Positions 35,753 to 45,432 are shown, numbered from the stretch's first letter. The stretch: 64,000 nucleotides of DNA from Pseudomonas nitroreducens (GCF_024170165.1 NZ_JALJXP010000002.1:496001-560000); one strand, 5' to 3'. Notes: generated by a model from the sequence alone, not told the origin. Translations and numbers: made by a program.

Positions 35753-36589
35753 ATGCACAAAGACAACTGGATCGACCTGCTGCAGGATGCCGACACCGGC
35801 ATCCAGAGCCTGCGCGCGCACTTCAAGGGCCATGCCTACGACCCGCACTGGCACGACAGCTACCTGATCGGTCTCACCGAGTCCGGTGTGCAACAGTTCC
35901 GCAGCCGCAACCAGCGCTACATCAGTACCACCGGCAAGGTGTTCTTCCTCGAGCCCGGTGATATCCACGACGGCGAGGCGCCTACCGAAGGCGGCTTCAC
36001 CTACCGCACCCTGTACCTCGACGCGCCCTGGCTGGAACGCGAGATCGGCACGCTGTTCGAAGAGGCGCCGGGCAACTGCCAGCTGAGCGTCCCCGAGCTG
36101 CTGATCGACGATCCGCGGCTGGCGCGACGCATCGACAATGCCTTCCAGGCAGTACACGGCAACGACCTGAAGATCGTCCGCCAGACCGCCATGGATGAAC
36201 TGCTCGACGGCATGACCCAGCATCTGCACTGGCGCCAGCGCGATGCCACGACGGCGCAACTGCCGCTGGTGGCGCAGCGCGCACGGGACTTCCTGCATGC
36301 CAACCTGACAGCCGACATCGGTCTCGACGATCTGGCCCGCGCCACTGGATGCGACCGCTTCCGCCTGACCCGCGCCTTCAAGCAGGCCTTCGGTCTGCCG
36401 CCCCATGCCTACCTGATCCAGCTGCGCCTGGCCCGCGCGCGGCAGCTGCTCGGTCGTGGCCTGGCGCCCGCGGACATCGCCGCCGACCTCGGCTTCGCCG
36501 ACCAGAGCCACCTCGGCCGCTGGTTCCGCCGCGCCTACGGCGTGACGCCCGCGTACTACCGCAAGCGCTGCTCAAAGCTTCCAGACTGA
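35753..36589 (+). CDS. AraC-family regulator
   Basis: A 278-residue regulator. The N-terminal cupin-like sensor carries HWHDSYLIGLTESGVQQF and FLEPGDIHDGEAP. The C-terminal pair of helix-turn-helix motifs spans about 180-275 (LDDLARATGCDRFRLTRAFK; PADIAADLGFADQSHLGRWF). A LysE-family exporter gene follows 52 bp downstream on the same strand. AraC-LysE pairs of this type usually sense an amino acid or similar metabolite and control its export; the ligand here is unknown. Confidence 0.86.
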   Translation: MHKDNWIDLLQDADTGIQSLRAHFKGHAYDPHWHDSYLIGLTESGVQQFRSRNQRYISTTGKVFFLEPGDIHDGEAPTEGGFTYRTLYLDAPWLEREIGTLFEEAPGNCQLSVPELLIDDPRLARRIDNAFQAVHGNDLKIVRQTAMDELLDGMTQHLHWRQRDATTAQLPLVAQRARDFLHANLTADIGLDDLARATGCDRFRLTRAFKQAFGLPPHAYLIQLRLARARQLLGRGLAPADIAADLGFADQSHLGRWFRRAYGVTPAYYRKRCSKLPD

Positions 36590-36641
36590 GACCGCCGCAC
36601 TGGCGAAGATGAGCTCCCACGGATTCACCGGAGTTCCCGCC

Positions 36642-37250
36642 ATGCACCTCTCGCAGCTCGGCCAATGGCTGCCCTTCATGCTCTTCGCCTTCGTCGCCTC
36701 GATCACGCCGGGGCCGACCAACCTGCTGATCTTCAGCAACAGCGCACGCTTCGGCTGGGGCGCCGCGCTGCCGATCATGTTCGGCGGCTGCGCGGCAGCG
36801 GCAGCGCTGGTACTCGCCGTGGGCAGCGGCCTGGGCGAGGTACTGGCCAGCCTGCCGCGCGTGCAACAGGCGATGAGCGCCGCCGGTGTGCTCTGGCTGA
36901 GCTGGCTGGCCTGGCAGATCTTCCGCAGCCCGCCAGCAGACCTCGCACGCGACACCGACGCCGCGCGCCTGGGAGCGCTCGGCGCCGCCGCGCTGCAACT
37001 GGTCAACCCCAAGACCTGGATGATGGCGCTGGCGGTGATCAGCGTGTACGCCGGCCACGGCGTCGACCGGCTGGACCGCGTGCAACTGCTGTCGCTGCTG
37101 TTCTTCCTCGTGTCGATTCCCTGCACGGCGGTCTGGGCCGGCCTGGGCATCGGCAGCCAGCGCCTGCTCTCGCCGACGCACATGCGGCGGCTCAACCAGC
37201 TGATGGCGGTCCTGCTGCTGGTCTCGGCCTGGGCCGGCGCGCTGCTCTAG
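36642..37250 (+). CDS. LysE/RhtB-family exporter
   Basis: A 202-residue inner-membrane exporter with about six helices. The family signature FAFVASITPGPTNLLIFSNS is at the N-terminus, and QLVNPKTWMMALAVISVY is the second conserved block. It probably exports an amino acid or related small molecule. The start at MHLSQLGQW has GGAG upstream; an ATG 33 bp earlier is possible. It is convergent with a LysR gene, with 3 bp between stops. Confidence 0.83.
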   Translation: MHLSQLGQWLPFMLFAFVASITPGPTNLLIFSNSARFGWGAALPIMFGGCAAAAALVLAVGSGLGEVLASLPRVQQAMSAAGVLWLSWLAWQIFRSPPADLARDTDAARLGALGAAALQLVNPKTWMMALAVISVYAGHGVDRLDRVQLLSLLFFLVSIPCTAVWAGLGIGSQRLLSPTHMRRLNQLMAVLLLVSAWAGALL

Positions 37251-37253
37251 TCC

Positions 37254-38168
37254 TCAGAGAATGCCATCGCGCCGCAGGTACTCGCGCAGGTGCTCGATGA
37301 AGGCGTGGATCTTGCGCGTCGCCCGGCGGTTGCTCGGGTACACCGCGAGGATCTGCGCGCCGAAGGTGTCCGGCTCGAAGAAGTAGTCATCCAGCACCGT
37401 CACCAGCCGCCCGCTGCGCAGGTGTTCCAGCACGCTCCAGCGCGGGCACGGCAGCAGGCCATGGCCGGCGAGGCAGGCGGTGAGCAGCACCGCCTGGTTG
37501 TCACTGTTCAGTCGGCCATTGCGCGGGGTGGAGTAGCGCTCTCCGTCGACGTCGAACCACCAGCGGTCATCCAGCGCCGGGTGACGGTAGACCAGGCAAT
37601 CGTGGTCGACGATCTCGCTGGGGTGCCGGGGCGTACCGCGCCGGGCCAGGTAGGCGGGCGTGGCGCAGAGTGCCAGGCGGCTCTCGGCCAGCGGCTGGGC
37701 GATCAGCCCCGGCAGGTCGCTGTTGCCCATGCGCAGGGCGAGGTCGTAGCGGCCGTCGAGCAGGTCGACATAGCTGTCGGAAAGGTCCACCTGCAGGCGC
37801 ACGTCCGGGTGCAGGTCGAGGAATTCGGCGCAGGCCTGGTCGAGGAACACCGGGCCGACGATCAGCGGCCCGGTGATGCGCAGCACGCCGCGCAGGCTGT
37901 GCTGCAGCTGGGCGATTTCCTCGGTGGTCTCGCGCATCCGCGCCAGCACTTCGCGGGCGCCGTCGAGGTAGAGCTGGCCGGCTTCGGTGAGCGACATGCT
38001 GCGCGTGGTGCGCTCGAACAGGCGCGCGCCGACTTCGATTTCCAGTTGGCCAACCGCCTTGGTCACCGCCGAGGGCGTCTTGCCCAACTGCTCGGCGGCG
38101 CGGCTGAAACTGCCGGTCTCGGCACTGGCGACGAACATTGCCAGGCTGCTGAATCTGTCCATCGTCAT
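37254..38168 (-). CDS. LysR-type regulator
   Basis: A 304-residue LysR protein of the large DsdC/PecT-like pseudomonad group. The HTH is AAEQLGKTPSAVTKAVGQLE, followed by LFERTTRSMSLTEAG. The C-terminus is a normal effector domain. It is divergent from an exported amidohydrolase gene across 112 bp and is the likely regulator of that gene. Two start codons 6 bp apart (MTMDRF) are possible; I use the first, with AAGGA upstream. Confidence 0.83.
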   Translation of the reverse strand: MTMDRFSSLAMFVASAETGSFSRAAEQLGKTPSAVTKAVGQLEIEVGARLFERTTRSMSLTEAGQLYLDGAREVLARMRETTEEIAQLQHSLRGVLRITGPLIVGPVFLDQACAEFLDLHPDVRLQVDLSDSYVDLLDGRYDLALRMGNSDLPGLIAQPLAESRLALCATPAYLARRGTPRHPSEIVDHDCLVYRHPALDDRWWFDVDGERYSTPRNGRLNSDNQAVLLTACLAGHGLLPCPRWSVLEHLRSGRLVTVLDDYFFEPDTFGAQILAVYPSNRRATRKIHAFIEHLREYLRRDGIL

Positions 38169-38280
38169 TCGTGCCAATCCTTCACAAGTGTTATGCCTGA
38201 CGGCGACTTCCGCACGCTCCGGTCCGCCAGTAGCCTGCGCCGCAGACCAACAATAATCCACCGAAAAGCAGAGGGAAGTC

Positions 38281-40038
38281 ATGCACGGCATGCTCAAGGG
38301 CGCGCTGGCGCTCGCCATCGCACTGGGTACTTTTGAAGCCCAGGCACAAAACGCGGACCTGATCCTGTACAACGCCAAGGTCTTCACCGCCGAACCCGGC
38401 CAACCGCTGCAGCAGGCCGTCGCGGTCGCTGGCGGCAAGGTGCTGCAGGTGGGCTCCAACGAGGACATCCGCAAGCTCGCCGGCGCCGCCAGCAAGCAGG
38501 TCGACCTGGGCGGCAAGGTACTGATGCCCGGCTTCATCGACAGCCACTCGCACTCCATCTTCGGCGGCCTGGAGCTGATCTCCGCCAGCCTGCAGGATGA
38601 AGAGATGGACCTCGACGCCTTCGTCGCCCGCCTGAAGCAGGACCGCGACAGTGGCAAGGCGAAGAATGGCGACGTGGTGGTGATGAACGGCATGAACTCC
38701 AGCTACTGGTCCAAGGCCGACGGCCTGGCCGAGCGCCTGAATCATGGCGAATGGGAGCAGGTGCCGGTGATCCTGATCGGCAGCGACCACCACACCGCCT
38801 GGGCCAACGCCGCCATGCTCAAGCGCGCCAAGCTCGACGCCCAGCGGGTGCGCAGCCTCAGCGCGCTGGAACAGGGCAACGTCGCCCATGGCAAGGACTT
38901 CGCCCCCACCGGCTTCCTGGTGGACTCGGGCTTCGACCTGGTCGCTGCAACCCTGCCCGCCGCCAGCACCGAGACCATGGACCGCGCCGGCCGCGCCGCG
39001 GTGAAGTACAACAACAGCCTCGGCATCACCGCCTGGATGGATCCGGCCGCCAACGGCAGCCCGGGTGATGCGCTGTTCAACATCAAGCCCACCGAGAAGA
39101 CCGTCGGCGTGCTGCCGGTGTACCGCGATCTTGCCCGCGACGGCGAACTGACCGCCCACGTCGCCGCACTGCAGGTGGTCAATCCCAAGTGCACTCCGGC
39201 CGATCTTGACGTCATCGAGAAGGTCCGCCAGCAATTCCAGGGCATCCCCAACCTGACGCTGCCGGGGATCAAGGTCTTCGCCGACGGCGTGATCGAGTTC
39301 CCGGCGCAGTCCGCCGCGCTGCTGGAGAACTACAAGAACAGCCACAAGCCGGGCGAACTGCTGATCGATCCGAAGCACTTCGGCGAGCTGGTCAGCGCCG
39401 CTGACTCCCGTGGCTGGCTGGTGCACGTGCATGCCATCGGCGACCGCGCGGTGCGCGAATCGCTCAACGGCTTCGCCCAGGCACGCAAGGACCGGCAGAG
39501 CGGCGTGACCCACTCGATCACCCACCTGCAGCTGGTCAACCCCAAGGACTTCCCGCGCTTCAAGCAGTTGAACGTGATCGCCTCGATGCAGCTGGACTGG
39601 GCCACCGCAGAGCCCTACACCGTGGAGCTGGTGAAGCCCTACATTGCCGACGAGGCCTACCGCTATATGTACCCGGCCAAGTCACTGCTGGACAACGGCG
39701 CCACCATCGCCGGTGCCAGCGACTGGCCGGTGTCCACGCCCGATCCGCTGAAGGCCATCTACCAGGCCGTGACCCGCAAGGGCGAGGAAGGCGTGCTCAA
39801 CGCCGCCGAGAGCGTGGATCGCCAGACCATGTTCTACGCCTACACCCGCAATGCCGCGCAGACCATCGGTCTGGGCGACAAGATCGGCACCCTGGCACCG
39901 GGCAAGGTGGCCGACATGGTGGTGCTCGACCGCGACGTGTTCAGCGTGCCCGACCAGCAACTGGACGAAGCCCGCGTGCTCCACACCCTGTTCGAAGGCC
40001 GCGAAGTCTACCGCGCCGAAGACCAACCGGCTCTCTGA
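38281..40038 (+). CDS. Exported amidohydrolase (YtcJ-like)
   Basis: A 585-residue metal-dependent amidohydrolase with a signal peptide (MLKGALALAIALGTFEAQA|Q), so it is probably periplasmic. The metal site has GFIDSHSHSIFGG (HxH), DHHTAWAN, VHVHAIGDRAV and GASDWPVSTPDP with the catalytic Asp. The YtcJ-like subgroup includes exoenzymes acting on amides or carbamates. The substrate is unknown. It is divergent from a LysR regulator and followed by a TorF-type outer-membrane protein. Confidence 0.84.
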   Translation: MHGMLKGALALAIALGTFEAQAQNADLILYNAKVFTAEPGQPLQQAVAVAGGKVLQVGSNEDIRKLAGAASKQVDLGGKVLMPGFIDSHSHSIFGGLELISASLQDEEMDLDAFVARLKQDRDSGKAKNGDVVVMNGMNSSYWSKADGLAERLNHGEWEQVPVILIGSDHHTAWANAAMLKRAKLDAQRVRSLSALEQGNVAHGKDFAPTGFLVDSGFDLVAATLPAASTETMDRAGRAAVKYNNSLGITAWMDPAANGSPGDALFNIKPTEKTVGVLPVYRDLARDGELTAHVAALQVVNPKCTPADLDVIEKVRQQFQGIPNLTLPGIKVFADGVIEFPAQSAALLENYKNSHKPGELLIDPKHFGELVSAADSRGWLVHVHAIGDRAVRESLNGFAQARKDRQSGVTHSITHLQLVNPKDFPRFKQLNVIASMQLDWATAEPYTVELVKPYIADEAYRYMYPAKSLLDNGATIAGASDWPVSTPDPLKAIYQAVTRKGEEGVLNAAESVDRQTMFYAYTRNAAQTIGLGDKIGTLAPGKVADMVVLDRDVFSVPDQQLDEARVLHTLFEGREVYRAEDQPAL

Positions 40039-40186
40039 GCCGGGCTCCTGCGCCGGGGCGTGAACACCCCCGGCGCCCTGCCCGCCAGCCCAGTCCTTTC
40101 GTCATGCTCCTCGGCAACGCCGAAGGGCCGGTGCTGCGCGGGATTTTTCCTCTGCCCACAGACAATCACAACAAAGGGAACCCCGT

Positions 40187-40930
40187 ATGAACCGCCCGCA
40201 ATGGCTTGTCGGCGCACTGCTCGCCTGCGCCCCCCTCACCTCTGCCCTGGCCGTGGAGCTCGGCGAGGGCTTCGCCCTGCAGATCGACACCGCCCTGGTC
40301 AGCGACTACCGCACCCGCGGTATCTCGCAGACCCAGGGCGACCCCGCCGTGCAGGTCGGCGCCACCCTGCAACACGCCTCCGGCGCCTACCTGGGCGTGT
40401 GGAGTTCCAACGTCGACTTCGGCGGCGGCCTGAAGACCCGCCAGGAACTGGACTACTACGGCGGCTGGTACTGGCAGGCCAACGACGACATCGCCCTGGA
40501 CCTGGGCTACATCAAGTACGCCTACCCGAAGGAAAGCCAGTTCAACCAGAGCGACACCTACGCCATCCTGCATGCCTACGGCTTCGAGCTGGCGGCGTAC
40601 TATGGCAACGACTACCCCACCTACTTCGGCGAAGACCAGGCCAACCTCTATACCTACCTGGCTTACAACGCCGAGCTGCCAGCGGAGTTCAAACTTCGCG
40701 TGCGCTACGGCCGCAACGACGCCAAGGACCCGCTCTACCTGTCCGGAGACGGCAGCACCCGCGACACCTACCACGAATGGGAAGCGAAGCTGAGCCATGA
40801 ATGGGTGGGCTTCGACTGGGGCGTGAGCTACATCGACACCGACCTGTCGCAGAACGAATGCCGCACTCAGTTCGGCTTCGGCGACGTGTGCACGGCGACC
40901 GTGGTCGCCAGCGTGAGCAGGAGTTTCTGA
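40187..40930 (+). CDS. TorF-family putative outer-membrane protein
   Basis: A 247-residue protein with a signal peptide (MNRPQWLVGALLACAPLTSALA). It has a repetitive beta-strand pattern rich in aromatic residues and ends in phenylalanine (VVASVSRSF), as outer-membrane barrels do. ALVSDYRTRGISQTQGDPAV is the signature of the TorF/gcw_chp family of putative porins. AAAGGGAA precedes the ATG. It may form a channel for the substrate of the upstream periplasmic amidohydrolase; this is inference from position. Confidence 0.8.
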   Translation: MNRPQWLVGALLACAPLTSALAVELGEGFALQIDTALVSDYRTRGISQTQGDPAVQVGATLQHASGAYLGVWSSNVDFGGGLKTRQELDYYGGWYWQANDDIALDLGYIKYAYPKESQFNQSDTYAILHAYGFELAAYYGNDYPTYFGEDQANLYTYLAYNAELPAEFKLRVRYGRNDAKDPLYLSGDGSTRDTYHEWEAKLSHEWVGFDWGVSYIDTDLSQNECRTQFGFGDVCTATVVASVSRSF

Positions 40931-41055
40931 CACGGATGGGCGGGGCGCTGAGCGTACGCAGCGCAACGCCCGCTCCGACAGGAATGCGATGTGTCACCTC
41001 GGTTCGCGAGCAAGGACCAGGTGTTCCCCTCGGCCCTACGAATAGCCCTCCGAAG

Positions 41056-41451
41056 CTACGGTGAAACGGTAGGAGCGAGCTTGCTCGCGAACAGACGGTA
41101 ACGGTGGCGGACAAGGCGATCGAGGCAGCCATCACGCAGCGAGCACGGCAGCAGTTGCAGGACGCGCAGCCAACTCCAGGGATTGGGCAACTGCCCGAGC
41201 GTGCGCAGGAAAGCATCGCTACGCTCGTACCCTTGCCGGTCGTCGATGAACAGCAGGCTCTGGACACAATCGCCGGGCAGGCCGAACCAGTCGAGAATCG
41301 CCCTTCCCTCAGCGGACTGCACGCTATACAGCCTCACCCTGCGACCGTGGTCCTGATGGCGGAGGAATCGGATGAAATCGCTGCCAAGCGGGCAGTTGCC
41401 ATCGAACAGAACGACCTTGTCGCGCGGGTGCATATCGAGGGGAAGCGGCAT
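41056..41451 (-). CDS. DCC/DUF393-like protein with an altered cysteine motif
   Basis: A 131-residue protein resembling the thiol-disulfide oxidoreductase DCC family. The family motif is normally DGxCxxC; here it is FDGNCPLGSDF, so the second cysteine is replaced by glycine. YSVQSAEGRAILDWFGL and CVQSLLFIDD are other family segments. The last 12 residues ([12 protein letters not shown]) are encoded by a REP element that also supplies the stop. The enzyme is therefore both motif-altered and terminally remodelled, and may be inactive. GGAGAG sits before the ATG. Confidence 0.65.
   Translation of the reverse strand: MPLPLDMHPRDKVVLFDGNCPLGSDFIRFLRHQDHGRRVRLYSVQSAEGRAILDWFGLPGDCVQSLLFIDDRQGYERSDAFLRTLGQLPNPWSWLRVLQLLPCSLRDGCLDRLVRHRYRLFASKLAPTVSP
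41069..41091 (+). repeat. REP element overlapping a gene end
   Basis: GTAGGAGCGAGCTTGCTCGC followed by GAA. It encodes the C-terminal tail of the DCC-like protein on the minus strand. Confidence 0.88.
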
Positions 41452-41524
41452 CGTGTCTCTCCGACGATTACCTGATGCCCCTCACTATGCTCACCGCTTG
41501 TGACACCCGCAGGAAATATCCGTG

Positions 41525-41980
41525 TCAGCTATTGGTCAGCGAGAAGATGCGGTACTCCACCCAGCCCGGCCCCAGCCTTCCCTCGCCCACCGCCAACTGG
41601 TGATTGAGCCAGCGGTAGCGGTCGTCGCCGACCTCGAAGCGCGGCTGGATCATGAAGTAGGTATCGCCGAACTCGGTACTGTCGCCCCGCGAGACTGCGT
41701 GGATGATCTTCGGATTGGCCACGAGCAGGCCGATGTGCTGCATCAGGATGCGCGCGCCATCGTCGGTACGCAGCACCAGGCGCACCTCCAGGTGCCAGCC
41801 GCCGTCACTGTCCACCAGAATCCAGTCGCCACCGCCGGGCAGCACCTCGCCATTCAGCCGCCGGCCTGTGAAGGTGCCACCGCCGGCCGCCGAGATCAGC
41901 CGCTGGCCTTGCGGCACCCGGCCGATCTCCACTGGCACGCTGGCTTTCACATTCATCTCCATCAACGGCTCGAGCTTCAT
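41525..41980 (-). CDS. DUF3237 family protein
   Basis: A 151-residue protein of the DUF3237 family, an all-beta fold of unknown function. Recognisable segments are MNVKASVPVEIGRVPQGQRL, GEVLPGGGDWILVDSDG and FGDTYFMIQPRFEVGDDRY. The start at MKLEPLMEM has AGGAG upstream. It is the last gene of a minus-strand cluster with a methyltransferase (68-bp gap) and an NTF2-like protein, suggesting a small biosynthetic or modification pathway. Confidence 0.8.
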   Translation of the reverse strand: MKLEPLMEMNVKASVPVEIGRVPQGQRLISAAGGGTFTGRRLNGEVLPGGGDWILVDSDGGWHLEVRLVLRTDDGARILMQHIGLLVANPKIIHAVSRGDSTEFGDTYFMIQPRFEVGDDRYRWLNHQLAVGEGRLGPGWVEYRIFSLTNS

Positions 41981-42048
41981 CGCCGCGCTCCTGCGCAAGG
42001 TCGTCGTAGACGCATCAGTAAAGCAGCCAGGGGGCACCGCAGCCATCT

Positions 42049-42861
42049 TCAGCCGAAGCGATAGCGCAGCAGCCGCCCCATGCGCCGCATCGCCGGAATG
42101 GCCAGGGTGACCTCGTAGAGCAGGCGCATGCCCAGGGACAGCCGGGCGATCTGCGCGCGGTCGTAGGCGGCGATGGCATCGACGAAACGCAGGGCCGGCA
42201 CCTGTTGCTCCAGTTCCTGCGGCTCGTCGATGCCCCAGTGCAGTACAGCGCCGGTGCGACGGATCATCGGGTTCCACTGCAACAGGCGGATGCCCAGGCG
42301 GCTGTAGCCGTCGAACACCAGCTCGCCCCGACCGAAGCGCGCGGTCAGCGCCGTCAGCAGGCGGAACACCTTGTCAGTCTCCACGTAAGGCAACACACCC
42401 TCGGCGACCATCAGCACCGGCCTCCCGGTGGGCACTGCGCGCCACCAGTCGGGTGCCGTCAGGGAACTGGCCAGCAGGTGGCAATTTTCCCGCGCGGGGT
42501 ACAGGCGTTCGCGCAAGGCGATCACCTGCGGAAAGTCCACCTCGAACCACTGCACGGAGGACGGCGGGTCGATGCGAAAGACCCGGCTGTCCAGCCCGCA
42601 GCCCAATTGCAGGACCACGCAGGCCGGGTATCGGGCGAGGAAGTCACGCACCCAGTCATCGAACAGCCGGGCCCGCAGGGCGATGCCCACCTGCTCGGCG
42701 CGGCCGATGCGCAGGCGGGCGAAGTCGTAGTCGATCTGCTCCACGGCCTGCCGCGCGAAACGGTCGCGCAGCAGGCTGTCAGGCAGCTCGCTCTCCTTCG
42801 CCTTGGCGTACAGGGTGATCAGCAGGGTTTCCGGTGTGCCGCGCAGGGTGATGCGTTCCAC
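42049..42861 (-). CDS. Class I SAM-dependent methyltransferase (PPM1/TcmP type)
   Basis: A 270-residue methyltransferase of the leucine carboxyl methyltransferase superfamily, to which the polyketide O-methyltransferase TcmP belongs. The SAM motif is VVLQLGCGLDSRVFRI, followed by WFEVDFPQVIALRE and VLMVAEGVLPYV. The substrate is unknown. Its start is 1 bp after the NTF2-like gene stop, so the two are co-translated. Confidence 0.83.
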   Translation of the reverse strand: MERITLRGTPETLLITLYAKAKESELPDSLLRDRFARQAVEQIDYDFARLRIGRAEQVGIALRARLFDDWVRDFLARYPACVVLQLGCGLDSRVFRIDPPSSVQWFEVDFPQVIALRERLYPARENCHLLASSLTAPDWWRAVPTGRPVLMVAEGVLPYVETDKVFRLLTALTARFGRGELVFDGYSRLGIRLLQWNPMIRRTGAVLHWGIDEPQELEQQVPALRFVDAIAAYDRAQIARLSLGMRLLYEVTLAIPAMRRMGRLLRYRFG

Positions 42862-42862
42862 G

Positions 42863-43234
42863 TCATTCGTGCAGGTAATAGAGCTTGTTGACGATCTGCC
42901 AGCCGTTGCCGACGCGCAGCAGGGCCAGGTAGTCGGTGAAATGCATGCCGAGGAACTCGTCGGTGACCTTGGCCACGGCGCTGTCGCCGGTGATGTCCAG
43001 CGACTTCAGCTCCCACGCCGGCGGCGCGCCTTCAGCTGGCGGTGACTCGGCCTTGATCGCACCGATGAACTCATCCAGCGACGCCCACTCCAGCGCACCG
43101 TGGTAATTGCCGATGATCTTGCAGGACGGATGGAACGCCAGGCGCAGGCGCGACTCGTCACCGAAGGTCATGCCCTCGACGTAGTCCGTCAGTACGCGGT
43201 TGATGGCGGCGCTGTCCGCCGTGTAATTGCTCAT
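42863..43234 (-). CDS. NTF2-like (SnoaL/Lumazine-binding) protein
   Basis: A 123-residue small cone-shaped alpha/beta protein of the NTF2-like superfamily. It begins with an N-terminal helix (AINRVLTDYVEGMTFGDESR) and ends with the sheet (YLALLRVGNGWQIVNKLYY). Such proteins act as small isomerases, hydrolases or binding subunits. GGAGGG precedes MSNYTAD. It heads the methyltransferase/DUF3237 cluster. Confidence 0.8.
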   Translation of the reverse strand: MSNYTADSAAINRVLTDYVEGMTFGDESRLRLAFHPSCKIIGNYHGALEWASLDEFIGAIKAESPPAEGAPPAWELKSLDITGDSAVAKVTDEFLGMHFTDYLALLRVGNGWQIVNKLYYLHE

Positions 43235-43324
43235 CGCTGCAGCCCTCCCCGGTCGGTGACCATGGGGCAAGGCTAGCACCGCGCCCCGGCCGCGCCCTGG
43301 CGGGCGACGACCGGGGCTCCGGCG

Positions 43325-44149
43325 TCAGACCACCGCCAGGTGCCGCTTGCGGGTCGGCGGCGGGAACGCGGCATCGAGCGCTTCGAGGTCCTCGGGCGTC
43401 AGGCGCAGTTGCAGCGCAGCGGCGTTGTCACGCACGTGCAGCGGCTCCACCGCCTTGGGAATGGCGATCACGCCCGGCTGGTGGATCAGCCAGGCCAGGG
43501 CCACGCGGGCCGGGGTGGCGTCGTGGCGGCCGGCGATGTCCGCCAGCACCCGGTGGCGCAGCAGCTTGCCGCCCTGCCCCACCGGGCAGTAGGCCATCAG
43601 CGGCATGCGCTCTTCCTGGCACCAGGGCAGCAGGTCCCACTCGATGCCGCGCTCCTCCAGGCTGTATTGCACCTGGTTGGTGGCGCAGGCCGGTTCGCTC
43701 AGTTCCTGCAGGTCATCGAGGTCGAAGTTGGACACGCCCCAGCGCTTGATCTTGCCCTGCTCGCGCAGGCGCTCGAAGGCTTCGACGGTTTCCTCCAGCG
43801 GATACTGGCCACGCCAGTGCAGCAGGTAGAGGTCCAGGCAGTCGGTGCCCAGGCGCCGCAGGCTGCGTTCGCAGGCCTCGGGGATACCGCGCCGGCTGGC
43901 GTTGTGCGGGTAGACCTTGCTGACCAGGAAGACCTGATCGCGCAGGCCGCTCAGCGCCTCGCCGACCACTTCTTCCGAGCCGCCCTCGGCATACATCTCG
44001 GCGGTGTCGATCAGGGTCAGGCCGCGCTCGATGCCTTCGCGCAGGGCGGCGATCTCGCGCTTGCGCTGGAAGCTGTCCTCGCCCATCCGCCAGGTACCCT
44101 GGCCGATGGCTGGGACGGCGGTGCCGTCGGCGAATACCACAGTGTTCAT
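43325..44149 (-). CDS. Aldo/keto reductase
   Basis: A 274-residue NADPH-dependent aldo/keto reductase with the (beta/alpha)8 fold. The catalytic tetrad is visible: Asp and Tyr in LIDTAEMYAEGG, Lys in FLVSKVYPHNA and His in LYLLHWRG. GVSNFDLDDL and the C-terminal AIPKAVEPLHVRDN form the cofactor site. Start at MNTVVF with AGGAG upstream. It lies 90 bp upstream of the NTF2-methyltransferase-DUF3237 cluster on the same strand and may be its first gene. Confidence 0.87.
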   Translation of the reverse strand: MNTVVFADGTAVPAIGQGTWRMGEDSFQRKREIAALREGIERGLTLIDTAEMYAEGGSEEVVGEALSGLRDQVFLVSKVYPHNASRRGIPEACERSLRRLGTDCLDLYLLHWRGQYPLEETVEAFERLREQGKIKRWGVSNFDLDDLQELSEPACATNQVQYSLEERGIEWDLLPWCQEERMPLMAYCPVGQGGKLLRHRVLADIAGRHDATPARVALAWLIHQPGVIAIPKAVEPLHVRDNAAALQLRLTPEDLEALDAAFPPPTRKRHLAVV

Positions 44150-44251
44150 CTCGTGCTCCTTGTTGCGCTGGTATGGGGGACACGGGGCCAGCCGCCCAGA
44201 ACCGGGCGACGGGCACACAGGGTAGCGCAGAAGCAGGAGCCGGGTTGCGGA

Positions 44252-45346
44252 TCAGCGGTTGGTCTGCAGGTTGCGGCGCGTGGCATGGCGCTCGATGGCC
44301 AGATCGATCAGCTGGCTGACCAGCTCGCTGTAGGTCATCCCGGCGGCCTGCCAGAGCTTGGGGTACATGCTGATGCGGGTGAAGCCGGGCAGCGAGTTCA
44401 GCTCGTTGATCAGCACCTCGCCGCTCTCCGTGAGAAACACGTCGACCCGCGCCAGGCCCGAACACTCCAGCGCCAGGAAGGCGTCCACGGCAAGCCGGCG
44501 GATACGTTCGCTGGCCTCGGCAGGGATATCCGCGGGGACCACGACCCTGGCCGCGTCCTCGTCGATGTACTTGCTGTCGTAGGAGTAGAAGCCACTGTCG
44601 ACGACGATCTCGCCGCAGCCGCTGGCAATCGGTTGCTCGTTGCCCAGCACCGCGCACTCGATCTCGCGACCCTTCACGGCGGACTCCACCAGCACCTTGT
44701 CATCGAAGGCGAGCGCCAGGCGCACGGCGTCATCGTAGGCGGTCTCGTCCTCGACCTTGCTCACACCCACCGAGGAGCCCATGTTCGCCGGCTTGATGAA
44801 CAGCGGCAGGCCAAGCTTGCGCTGCGCCTCGGCGAACGGCGTGCGCGCGGCGTTGCTGCGGGTCAGGGTGAGGAAGGGTGTGATGGCGATGCCGGCGTCG
44901 CGCAGCAGACGCTTGCTCACATCCTTGTCCATGCAGATGGCCGAGCCCAGCACGTCGGAGCCGACGAAGGGAATGTCCGCCATGCGCAACAGGCCCTGCA
45001 GGCAGCCGTCTTCGCCCTGGGTACCGTGGACGATAGGAAAGATCACGTCGACGTGGTCGAGCAGCTGGCGGCTGCCGGTTTCCACCAGTTGCTGCTCGGC
45101 CTTGCCCGGCACCACGGCCAGCTCGCGGTTGGAGCGGTTGAGGGCGATCAGCGCCGGGTTTTCCTGGTTGAGCAGGTAGTCGGAAGCATCGTTGAGGTGC
45201 CAGCGGCCCTCCTTGTCGATGCCGATCAACACCGGTTCGAAGCGCTCGCGATCCAAGGCGTCGACGATGTTCTTCGCCGATTGCAGCGACACCTCGTGCT
45301 CCGCCGAACGCCCACCGAAAATCACCCCAACGCGCAACTTGCCCAT
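44252..45346 (-). CDS. ddlA: D-alanine-D-alanine ligase A
   Basis: A 364-residue ATP-grasp enzyme that makes the D-Ala-D-Ala dipeptide for peptidoglycan. It begins [20 protein letters not shown], with [32 protein letters not shown] and [14 protein letters not shown] as the conserved ATP and substrate loops. Length fits DdlA rather than the shorter DdlB, which is normally in the division/cell-wall cluster. It lies 86 bp downstream of the btuF-like gene on the same strand. Confidence 0.94.
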   Translation of the reverse strand: MGKLRVGVIFGGRSAEHEVSLQSAKNIVDALDRERFEPVLIGIDKEGRWHLNDASDYLLNQENPALIALNRSNRELAVVPGKAEQQLVETGSRQLLDHVDVIFPIVHGTQGEDGCLQGLLRMADIPFVGSDVLGSAICMDKDVSKRLLRDAGIAITPFLTLTRSNAARTPFAEAQRKLGLPLFIKPANMGSSVGVSKVEDETAYDDAVRLALAFDDKVLVESAVKGREIECAVLGNEQPIASGCGEIVVDSGFYSYDSKYIDEDAARVVVPADIPAEASERIRRLAVDAFLALECSGLARVDVFLTESGEVLINELNSLPGFTRISMYPKLWQAAGMTYSELVSQLIDLAIERHATRRNLQTNR

Positions 45347-45432
45347 GACAGCCTCCGCATGATCGATGGGCGCTTTCTAACACGGGCTCCGGCGCTTGGG
45401 TAGGAACAGTGGGGGACGAACAGACGGGACGT

